From NCBI RefSeq assembly GCF_042767895.1, contig NC_091557.1, positions 25,909,564 to 25,919,563 on the forward strand: 10,000 nucleotides of DNA. The letters are read 5' to 3'. The notes below the pieces were generated by a model. That model saw only the letters and a list, made by a program, of their open reading frames with translations, was not told the origin of the DNA and made no database searches. Every line of letters starts with the position of its first letter. Within the stretch, counting starts at the first letter, position 1. Position numbers and translations under genes: made by a program. Source of the stretch: Penaeus vannamei. Its lineage: Eukaryota; Arthropoda; Malacostraca; Decapoda; Penaeidae. Positions 1 through 9,818 of the stretch are shown piece by piece.

Positions 1-587
1 CAAAACAAATACACAACGCTTTTTCGCGCACGCGCACAACACGTGGGCAAAAGATCTACAAAGGGCGATAAATCAGCTGTGAGAACGATGTCAACCTACT
101 ACAAATACCTCGATTTAGTTGTTTTTAAGACACTTTTTAAGTATTCTAAAGGTACAGAAAGCTTACCAGGTCCTTTCTCTTTCTCTGATGCCTGGTCTGA
201 AAAACCCAATGGTTGGCTCATGTGGTATTTATCTCTACCTAATACACACGTCGGGTAGTTACACAGTTAAACGCCTACAAATCACTCGAAGCTTTCAATT
301 ATATTTCCTGTTTTAAAGCAAAACAGGGTAATGGAATTTGGTATTCAGCATAAGAACAAATCAGAATACAGCGTCGGTATTTTCTGGGCCATACTAATTT
401 TCTGGTTGACCGACCTTTATACAAACACCTAATATTTACTCATAAAAGGAATTAAAGGCCTACAAATCTCTGGAAGGGTACAAGTAAGTATGCAATACTG
501 CTCATAATAAGACTGGTTCGTAGTCGTAGGATTAAATTCTCCTGAACTTATGAAATTCTTTCTAGCTCGCTCTTTGCCTTTTTGGTC
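1..587. other. Unique non-coding sequence with an old internal duplication
   Basis: No gene is supported here. Short open frames exist (for example 43-258) but show no domain, no recognisable motif and no splice or polyadenylation context. Two stretches starting at 266 and 451 match at 22 of 26 positions by hand count (both contain CCTACAAATC). Both are preceded by the octamer ACCTAATA at 237 and 427, which suggests a diverged duplication with a spacing of about 185-190 bp. A weaker third relative may lie near 94-115. Confidence 0.5.
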
Positions 588-609
588 TTTTTTTTTTTTT
601 TTTTTTTTT
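588..609. repeat. Homopolymer T22 tract
   Basis: Uninterrupted run of 22 T on the + strand (A22 on the - strand). It could be an old retroposon poly(A) tail read on the - strand, but the adjoining - strand sequence is a (GT)n microsatellite with no recognisable retroposon body, so no origin is assigned. Confidence 0.9.
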
Positions 610-610
610 G

Positions 611-620
611 GTGACGTCAC
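611..620. promoter_or_regulatory. Perfect CRE-like palindrome GTGACGTCAC
   Basis: A ten-base perfect palindrome containing the full cAMP-response element core TGACGTCA, directly after the T22 tract. CREB/ATF bZIP dimers bind this core in animals. No promoter or transcript is visible beside it, so this is only a sequence match; an octamer can occur by chance in a genome of this kind. Confidence 0.25.
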
Positions 621-637
621 GATGACCGTTCCTATAT

Positions 638-642
<5 letters not shown>

Positions 643-690
<48 letters not shown>
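643..690. repeat. (CA)n microsatellite
   Basis: Pure (CA)24 tract. Open frames across it encode only His-Thr or Cys-Val repeats and are artefacts. Confidence 0.95.
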
Positions 691-693
<3 letters not shown>

Positions 694-1205
694 TTATAAG
701 TATGTACAAAAAGATAAAGACAGAGAGAGCATGGGAGGGGGAAATAGAGAGAGAGGAAAAGAGAGAAAGAGAACCTGAGAAATACAGAGACATACAAACA
801 CACTCTGCATATCTACATACAAATATCACCAATTTACACGCACACACGCACACGCACACATACACACACGAAAAAAAAACACCCGACCACGCAGCCTCAT
901 CTTCCAAAGCCTTCCCGGCAGCCTGAGCAAGGGCGCATCCCGGCTGAGTCCAACAGCTTCCGCGGGCCCATTCTCGACCTCAGATCTTGGCTTCGGGATA
1001 GAAAGAGAATCTGAAATCCATATATGCATATTCTACTACGCACGTGAGGCGCTTTGCGACGTTACACTTGTTGAATAAGGCATAGGACCTTCAAAGCGAA
1101 GTCGGATCAAATTCATGTGTATCTCCACTGTATATATTCCCAGGAGATTAAGTCGTAAATATTAAATTGCCTTTTTTCCGTTATAGTACCAAATTTATCC
1201 ACGTA
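691..1205. other. AG-rich, CA-rich and GC-richer unique block, no gene supported
   Basis: 719-790 is AG-rich low-complexity sequence and 836-868 is an imperfect CA tract. About 890-1000 is the most GC-rich stretch of the left third. On the - strand part of this patch is open (within 826-1029) and reads PAEAVGLSRDAPLLRLPGRL, but it runs straight into repeat-encoded Cys-Val sequence and matches no family I know. It could be a fragment of a dispersed repeat or an old exon. Confidence 0.4.
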
Positions 1206-1445
<240 letters not shown>

Positions 1446-1463
1446 TATTTATATCTATATCTA

Positions 1464-1549
<86 letters not shown>
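1446..1549. repeat. (TATATC)n grading into (TATC)n microsatellite
   Basis: A few TATATC hexamers pass into about 20 uninterrupted TATC tetramers, then back into (TA)n. The gradual change of unit suggests one array whose unit mutated by slippage. Confidence 0.95.
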
Positions 1550-2690
<1,141 letters not shown>

Positions 2691-2767
2691 AGATATATTA
2701 TATATATAGATATATTATATATATAGATATATTATATATATAGATATATTATATATAGATATATGTA
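2691..2767. repeat. 17-bp-period tandem repeat
   Basis: The motif AGATATATTATATATAT starts at 2691, 2708, 2725 and 2742, giving three exact 17-bp steps. A shortened 15-bp step brings the next AGATATAT to 2757. This higher-order unit is longer than the surrounding dinucleotide, so the array grew by copying a mutated block rather than by simple TA slippage. Confidence 0.8.
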
Positions 2768-2802
2768 TGTATGTATGTATGTATACAATTACATGTACAC
2801 AT
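2768..2802 (+). repeat. Left copy of 35-bp direct repeat (probable LINE target-site duplication)
   Basis: These 35 bases are identical to 5174-5208. The copy includes TATG units and then the non-repetitive core ACAATTACATGTACACAT, which cannot be explained by microsatellite similarity. It ends exactly where LINE-coding sequence begins, as expected for the left target-site duplication of a target-primed insertion. It is longer than the 10-20 bp usual for LINEs; the TATG part could have added apparent length. Confidence 0.75.
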
Positions 2803-2803
2803 G

Positions 2804-3324
2804 TGTTGGAGGATCCTTCAGAATTCCAGGGTGTACAGGAGTACTGAGTTCTGTGGTACTGATCATAGATTGGTTTTGGCTACCCTCCGGGTCCACTTCA
2901 AAACTCCCCAGCGGTCAAATGATCACCCTAGGGTGTATCATTTGGACAGGCTGAGGGAGGGGGAGTGTGCCCGCGGGTTTGCTGAGGCGGTCTCTGATCG
3001 TTTCGCAATGTTTGACAGTCTGACAGACCCTGTTCGTCTGTGGGATACCTTTAAGCGTGAAACGCTTGATGCAGCTCAAGATACGATTGGTGTACGCCCG
3101 AGAGCAGTACAGAATTCCATCTTGCAGGAGACACTGGAAGCCACAGATGCATGTCGTGCGGCTCGCCTGACAGGGGATCGGGAATTGCCCCGTTCTCATG
3201 TGCGCAGAACTCGGTCCCTGTTAAGAAGGGACAAGGAACAGTTTATTAGGAGTCTTGTAGAGGAGGTAGAAGGCCATTTCTTAGTAAATGACCTTCGTCC
3301 TGCATACCAAGCCCTGAGAAACTG
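2804..3324 (+). pseudogene. LINE ORF, segment 1: endonuclease C-terminus and linker (broken)
   Basis: This frame enters the element without a start codon; the upstream ATGs lie in the target-site sequence and are not native. Residues WRILQNSRVYRS followed by FCGTDHRLVLATLRV match the end of an apurinic-type (EEP fold) endonuclease, where the Asp-His pair belongs to the active site that nicks target DNA. The rest, rich in Arg and Glu, is the linker towards the reverse transcriptase. The frame ends in a TGA at 3322-3324 after AYQALRN. The next base register reads on smoothly into segment 2, so loss of one base in the short A run at 3319-3321 is the likely cause. Family assignment rests on motif and context, not on alignment. 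Confidence 0.8.
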
Positions 3325-3534
3325 AACTCCAAGCCCTCTTCACAGGTGACAGCAGTTCGCTCAGTAAGTGGTCAGATCGTTTCAGTTCCTGTTGTGGTGC
3401 GGGAACGTTGGGCTGAGTATTTTGAGCAACTGTACCAGGTTGACCCACCAACAGTTAACTTCGATGCGGGTAGTGTCGAGATCCCGCTGCCGGATCCACC
3501 CATCAGTGAGGACCCTCCCTCCCTAACTGGTTAG
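3322..3534 (+). pseudogene. LINE ORF, segment 2: region before the reverse transcriptase (frameshifted)
   Basis: Continuation of the same protein in the +1 register. It includes VRERWAEYFEQLYQ, a pattern common just before LINE reverse transcriptase domains (arginine, then W..YF..L). It ends at a TAG at 3532-3534. A second register change at about 3529 (one extra base, or two lost) moves the coding sense to segment 3, whose sense starts at 3530 with VRGAISKLKSGKAAGI. An ATG at 3346 is internal and not a real start. Confidence 0.8.
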
Positions 3535-5056
3535 GGGGGCGATTTCCAAGCTGAAGAGTGGTAAAGCAGCAGGTATTTGAGGCATACCAGCTGAACTGTT
3601 AAAGGCTGGTGGTGAACCTATGGCACGGGGGTTACATGCTGTACTGGCTGCCATCTGGCGGTCCGGTACCGTTCCTGCTGACCTGTTGAGGGGTGTGGTC
3701 ATCCCTCTCTGGAAGGGGAAGGGGGGCCGATGGGACTGCAGCAATCATCGAGGCATCACACTGCTCAGTATACCAGGCAAGGTTCTCGCCCACATCCTTC
3801 TGACACGTATCAGAGACCATCTACTGAGGCACCAGAGACAGGAGCAATCCGGATTCACTCCTGGTAAGTCCACAATACACCGTATCCTCGCGCTTCGAGT
3901 CATTGTAGAGCACCGCCGTGAGTTCAGGCGTGGGCTGCTTGCAGCCTACATCGACCTCAAGAAGGCGTTCGATACGGTGCATCGGGAGTCACTTTGGGAG
4001 ATCCTGAGGCTGAGAGGAATTCCAGCAAGGATTATTGGACTATTAGCAAGCCTATATACTGGTACTGAAAGTGCTGTAAAGTGTGGTGGGGGCCTGTCGA
4101 GCTTCTTTCCTGTTAGTTCAGGAGTGAGGCAAGGTTGTGTCCTTGCGCCAACTATTTTCAACACTTGCATGGACTGGATACTGGGCAGAGCTACTGTTCA
4201 AAGTCATTGTGGAGCAACACTGAGGAATATCAAGGTTACAGACCTTGACTTTGCTGATGACGTTGTCATTCTATCTGAGTCTCTGGAAACCCTAGTGGCG
4301 GCTCTCGATGCATTTAGCAATGAAGCAAAGCCCTTGGGTCTAGAGGTCTGGACCAAGACGAAGGTCCAGGAATTTGGGGACTTGTTAGGAGAACCTGTTC
4401 AGTCGGTACGTGCTTGCGGCGAGGACATTGAAGTCACAGAGAACTTTACATACCTTGGTAGTGTAGTTCATAACTCTGGGCTGTCAGACCATGAAGTCAG
4501 CAGATGTATTGGCCTGGCAGCAGGGGTCATGAGCTCTCTCAACAAGAGTATTTGGAGATGTCGGTATCTGTGCAGAAGGACCAAGCTACGGGTTTTCAAG
4601 GCCCTGATAATACCAATTTTGCTATACGGTAGCGAAACCTGGACATTGTCCTGTGCCTTGGAGGCTCGTCTTGAAACCTTTTGTAATAGGTCCTTGCGCC
4701 AGATCATGGGGTACTGTTGGCGGGACCATGTGTCCAACCAACGGTTGCATCGTGAGACTAGCACGAGACCTGTTATCTGCACAATCCGTGATCGCCAACT
4801 CAGGCTATATGGCCACCTGGCTCGCTTTCCTCAGGATGATCCTCCCCATCAGGTCGTCTCTGTTCGAGACAACCCTGGGTGGAGGAGGCCTGTGGGACGA
4901 CCGAGGAAGTCGTGGCTTGGGCAGATCGACCAAACCTGCCGTGAAGAACTAGAGATGGGCCGAGTCCCTGCCTGGCGTCTAGCCATGAGGGACCCTCGTA
5001 GGTGAAAGCGAAGGGTGGATGCGGCTATGCGCCCCAGTCGGCGTCAGCCTCCTTGA
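3530..5056 (+). pseudogene. LINE reverse transcriptase and C-terminal domain, with two premature stops
   Basis: The enzyme copies LINE RNA into DNA at the nicked target. In this register ISKLKSGKAAGI is followed by a TGA at 3578-3580, then GIPAELLKAGGEP, the typical RT N-terminal block. Counting from the Met at 3620, motif A YIDLKKAFD is at 110-118 (catalytic D112), motif B SSGVRQGC at 166-173, motif C FADD at 211-214 (both catalytic Asp kept), a motif-D-like LGLEVWTKTKVQ at 239-250 and thumb-side FTYLGS at 276-281. The C-terminus has YGSETWTL, WRDHVSNQRL, LYGHLARFPQDDP and the basic GWRRPVGRPRKSWL, found in many APE-type LINEs. A TGA at 5003-5005 interrupts where the register continues KRRVDAAMRPSRRQPP to the natural TGA at 5054-5056. 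The catalytic residues survive, so the copy is not very old. Confidence 0.9.
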
Positions 5057-5072
5057 TGATGATGATGATGAT
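5054..5072 (+). repeat. LINE 3' terminal (TGA)6 tail overlapping the stop codon
   Basis: Six TGA units plus T begin exactly at the natural stop codon of the LINE ORF, so coding sequence passes straight into the tail without a 3' UTR. Short simple-repeat tails in place of poly(A) are known for RTE-type LINEs and are thought to guide template jumping during reverse transcription. Confidence 0.8.
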
Positions 5073-5074
5073 AC

Positions 5075-5152
<78 letters not shown>

Positions 5153-5154
5153 GG

Positions 5155-5173
<19 letters not shown>
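5073..5173. repeat. Compound (GT)n-(TA)n-(GT)n inside the LINE duplication
   Basis: 101 bp of ACGTGTGTGT, (TA)n, a TTTATATATATGGG interruption and (GT)n lie between the (TGA)n tail and the right 35-bp direct repeat. If the direct repeat is the target-site duplication, this block arrived with the LINE or grew afterwards from its tail. Confidence 0.85.
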
Positions 5174-5190
<17 letters not shown>

Positions 5191-5208
5191 ACAATTACAT
5201 GTACACAT
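5174..5208 (+). repeat. Right copy of 35-bp direct repeat (probable LINE target-site duplication)
   Basis: Identical to 2768-2802 over all 35 bases; the flanks then differ (ACATGTGTGT here, GTGTTGGAGG at the left copy). Its position after the 3' tail fits the right-hand duplication produced by target-primed reverse transcription. No base has changed, which argues for a fairly recent insertion, although gene conversion is possible. Confidence 0.75.
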
Positions 5209-5239
5209 ACATGTGTGTATATATATATGTTTATATATA

Positions 5240-5292
<53 letters not shown>

Positions 5293-5344
5293 TTATATAT
5301 ATATATATGTATATATATACATATATAATATATATATATATATT

Positions 5345-5427
<83 letters not shown>
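5209..5427. repeat. TA-rich microsatellite
   Basis: (TA)n with TTTA and GTATA variants, the longest pure block being about 5348-5427. It was probably continuous with the TA-rich DNA at 2440-2767 before the LINE inserted. Confidence 0.9.
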
Positions 5428-5429
<2 letters not shown>

Positions 5430-5876
5430 GTAGTTTCAGTGTTATTCTTATTATTATTATTACTATCAATGTTTTTCTTACCACGGCTATTGTTAATATT
5501 ATTATTGTAAGGGTGTTGAAGTATAAACACACACCTACAAGCACACACACACAATACCATGGGCGCGGGGGTATAGCGATTATGAAAATGTGGATAAAAT
5601 AATGAGGAGAATTTTTAGGTGAAGTGCGGGGGACATTCTATACGAAATCTTTGAGATTACATGGATACGCATTTTTCGCAGTACAAACCCGTTCGTGGGG
5701 TTTAACGCAGTTCCCCCGCTCGCTCCTCAACGCTTTATGACTGACCGCCGCCACATACACACCTTAACGCAAGATTAGCGAAACACACACACGAGTGCAG
5801 TGGAATACACACACGCACACAGATACAAAGATAAGGTTGATGAAACACTCACACAAGAGAGTGTGTGTATGTATAT
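5428..5876. other. Unique block with a GC-rich hairpin-forming segment
   Basis: No gene is supported. 5443-5510 is rich in TTA trinucleotides. 5626-5719 is GC-richer and can fold: GCGGGGGA (5626-5633) pairs with TCCCCCGC (5712-5719), and the enclosed 78 nt contain AATCT-TTG-AGATT (5646-5658) and AAACCC/GGGTTT (5685-5703). Nothing identifies a known RNA family. 5776-5850 contains scattered ACAC repeats. Confidence 0.45.
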
Positions 5877-6662
<786 letters not shown>

Positions 6663-6875
6663 CTCTGTCTGAACCAAAATGATTTCCTGTTTCTTTCGAT
6701 TCTGAAGGAGAAGTCATTTCTGGTAAAGGGGAGATATAGACAGATTGATAAGGGAATGAGGAAGTAGGAGACCCGGCGTGGCTTGAAAGGTGGGTTAGGG
6801 TGTTCAGATGAAAATGCCAGGGGAGGCAAATGCGGGAAGAAGAGAGAGTGGAAACAGATAAATTAAAAAAATACA
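6663..6875 (+). repeat. Unnamed interspersed repeat, copy A
   Basis: Part of a diverged three-copy family in this window. The core at 6742-6791 agrees with 7194-7243 at 37 of 50 positions without gaps (hand count). Three landmarks occur in the same order in copy C: AAATGA near 6677, the GAGGAAGT core, and GGAAACAGATAAATTAAA at 6850. Landmark spacings are about 70 and 103 bp here against 73 and 113 in copy C. No coding potential or terminal repeats are seen, so the element class is unknown. Confidence 0.55.
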
Positions 6876-7116
6876 TAAAGAGAGTAAAACCGAGTTGATT
6901 TATATTGAAGAGGAGGATTAGGTAAAAGAAGGAAAAGGAAGGTCATTACGAAATACAGTACACGTTCTGGGTGTCACTTCCCTAAGGTAAAAGAAGAAGA
7001 AAAAAATCGCTTCCTTAAGGAAAAATGTGAACAACAGCTAGATGAATCGGTATTATTTTCTCCAATAAGTTTGCAAATTTTGTGTGTACGAATTCGGCAA
7101 AGGGATGGCGGTAACA

Positions 7117-7335
7117 CACATCTGAATTGCATTTCATGTAGTATTTGCCTCCTGAAAAGGGAAGGTGTAAGGGGGTATAGGAGAAAGAGTGGTAGCTTGA
7201 TTAGAGAACGAGGAAGTGGGAGAGTCATTATGGCTTGTAATGTTGAGCTGGCTTTGCAAATAAGAATACAAGACGACTTGGATGAAGGAATATCGACAGG
7301 ACACACTGGAAATGAAGAGATGTAAAAGAAGGAAT
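7117..7335 (+). repeat. Unnamed interspersed repeat, copy B
   Basis: Second copy in the same orientation as copy A. Its core GAGGAAGTGGGAGAGTCATT (7210-7229) matches copy C closely; the 39 bases from 7199 agree at 31 positions. The tail GGAAATGAAGAGATGTAAAA at 7308 parallels copies A and C, 109 bp after the core start. A small open frame (7071-7325) overlaps it but is not conserved in the other copies and is not called as a gene. Confidence 0.55.
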
Positions 7336-7447
7336 ATATGGAAAGTTTATAATTTACATATAATAAAAGTAAGATAAAAAGAAAGGTTGGTGCAAAATAA
7401 AATGGGCAGAGATGAGTGGTTAGTTAATAATGCGAATACGGATAAAT

Positions 7448-7448
<1 letters not shown>

Positions 7449-7526
<78 letters not shown>
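7449..7526. repeat. (CA)n microsatellite
   Basis: About 39 CA units with one TACA interruption near 7480. Confidence 0.95.
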
Positions 7527-8488
<962 letters not shown>

Positions 8489-8492
<4 letters not shown>

Positions 8493-8689
8493 GTGCTCAG
8501 TTTACTTCAAATTGTAGAAAGGCAAGCGCAGCCAAGCTGGAGCCTTCCCGTCTCACCGCCTAATGTGTGCCGCTCGCCTTCTCGCATAAAACTGAACATA
8601 TCCCTTATTCTTTATTCCACATATCTTGAGCTCTCCCTTCGGTTTCCTGTCTTACCCTCTATTTCAGTCTAAACTGCTACCACTACCCT
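8489..8689. other. Unique sequence, no gene supported
   Basis: About 200 bp between the microsatellite and repeat copy C. The open frame leaving the (TA)n array has no recognisable motif. Its CT-rich right part may be a further extension of the interspersed repeat on the - strand. Confidence 0.4.
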
Positions 8690-8925
8690 CTATCTTTTCT
8701 TTTACTTTCTTCATTTCCCCTCTCTCCTTCCCCGTTCCCTTTCTCATTAAGTTCCCTTTACATTTCTGTTTGCACACGTTATCCCACTTCTTCCACCCAC
8801 AATGATTCTCTCACTTCCTCTTTTACTAATCACCTTTCCTCCTTACTCCCTCTACCACTTATCCTTTCCCTCTACAACAATCAAGTAAAGCAGCAAATTC
8901 ATTTGGCTGAACCAACAGAATAAGG
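8690..8925 (-). repeat. Unnamed interspersed repeat, copy C (inverted)
   Basis: Read on the - strand this CT-rich stretch is collinear with copies A and B: CCAAATGAATTTGCTG (8889-8906 region), GATTAG plus the GAGGAAGTGAGAGAATCATT core (to 8831), and GGAAATGAAGAAAGTAAAAG (8699-8718). Inverted orientation at a separate place rules out simple local tandem duplication and supports a dispersed element. Confidence 0.55.
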
Positions 8926-9073
8926 AAAGAGCATGGAAACCGACCTCACTTCCTTCTTCTTTTGCTTTTTTTTTTCTTTCTTTTTTTTTACAGAAGGAAA
9001 AGGTGTTCACGCTTGTATTCCGTTAATGTATTTATACATGGAGTGACTGGATGCTCCATCAATAAGATAAATT

Positions 9074-9190
9074 GATAGAGAGACAGATATATAAATATAT
9101 ATATAGATAGGTAGATATATAAAGAGATAGATAGATAGAGAGACAGATATGTAAGTATATATAGATAGGTAGATAGACAGAGAGATTGAT
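9074..9190. repeat. GATA/GACA-type repeat with 60-bp duplication
   Basis: GATAGAGAGACAGATAT occurs at 9074 and again at 9134, and each copy is followed by a similar TATATAGATAGGTAGATA segment. This is a 60-bp unit duplicated once within GATA-rich simple sequence. Confidence 0.75.
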
Positions 9191-9413
9191 GGTAATAATG
9201 GATAGTTATTTTTTCGTTTAACAGTGCAACCCCATTAAAGTATGAACGCATATTTATCGTGCGTTCTAGTATGTAGAATATATATATATTCGTTTTTTAA
9301 AATTTATTATACAGATTAGTATGCATTGATTTTGAAATGGGAAACGCATTGAGACAATTGGATACATTATATTTCTTCATATTCTATCGGAATTAACTCA
9401 AAAGTAGTATCTT

Positions 9414-9414
<1 letters not shown>
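9191..9414. other. AT-rich unique sequence, nothing recognised
   Basis: No open frame, repeat or motif stands out, apart from a short (TA) run near 9280. Confidence 0.4.

Positions 9415-9451
<37 letters not shown>
9415..9451. repeat. (AG)n microsatellite
   Basis: About 18 AG units, uninterrupted. Confidence 0.95.
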
Positions 9452-9453
<2 letters not shown>

Positions 9454-9818
9454 AGATTCCATAAGTAGGGATCATTATAATATTTTCATTTTACCATCCC
9501 GGCTTGCGATGGCAGTGTCATGAGATGCAGACCTTTATAGCCAGAAATGTCTGACTATAACACGAGACATAACCGCTCCAAATTTCCATAATGCATTCAC
9601 TGTCAGGTAATAATGGTTTGCTGAACGTTTAGATATTCCCCTAATCCATTGGTCCACTAATATAATTTAATAAATGCTAAGGATAATTGGGAAGCATTTG
9701 TGTAGAAGAATACCTAATTAACATCAAGAGTTCTGATAGTTTATTGGTTCATGCTTTTCATACAAAATGTTAAAAGAAAATAGGTAATGGTGGTCGTATA
9801 ATTTGTGCAGTTCCTATT
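9452..9818. other. AT-rich unique sequence, nothing coding recognised
   Basis: No gene is supported. The only local structure is an imperfect 24-bp palindrome at 9536-9559 (TATAG-C-CAGA, then TCTG-A-CTATA). Confidence 0.4.

Larger units (their letters stand above)
2803..5072 (+). mobile_element. 5'-truncated APE-type LINE (RTE-like) retrotransposon
   Basis: A non-LTR retrotransposon copy in the sense orientation. Coding remnants run in family order: end of the endonuclease domain, linker, reverse transcriptase with motif A (YIDLKKAFD), motif B (SSGVRQGC) and catalytic FADD, then a C-terminal domain. No LTR, integrase or RNase H motif is seen. The 5' side, including any 5' UTR and most of the endonuclease, is missing, which is the usual result of incomplete target-primed reverse transcription. 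The 3' end has practically no UTR: the stop codon merges with a short (TGA)n tail, a habit of RTE/BovB-type elements. The clade is inferred from architecture; a jockey- or I-related assignment is possible. Two frameshifts and two premature stops show this copy cannot make its protein. Confidence 0.9.

Noticed and set aside
43..258. 71-residue open frame near the left edge
   Set aside because: No motif, no family resemblance, and it overlaps a diverged duplicated region; its length is expected by chance.
826..1029. 67-residue - strand frame including a GC-richer patch
   Set aside because: The patch looks more protein-like than its surroundings, but the frame ends in repeat-encoded sequence and I cannot match it to a family. 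It is described as a block, not called as a gene.
1466..1549. Regular tetranucleotide array considered as a possible CRISPR
   Set aside because: There are no spacers; the unit is 4 bp and continuous. No cas-like gene is present, and the context is animal DNA.
3523..4782. Several 60-100-residue - strand frames inside the LINE
   Set aside because: They are antisense shadows of the reverse transcriptase reading frame.
5002..5602. Overlapping open frames of 108-175 residues after the LINE
   Set aside because: They start in the LINE tail and read through microsatellite in three frames; there is no independent coding signal.
7071..7325. 84-residue open frame
   Set aside because: It coincides with interspersed repeat copy B and the frame is not kept in copies A or C.
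7362..7367. AATAAA as a polyadenylation signal
   Set aside because: It sits in AT-rich sequence with no supported upstream gene; the hexamer is expected by chance.
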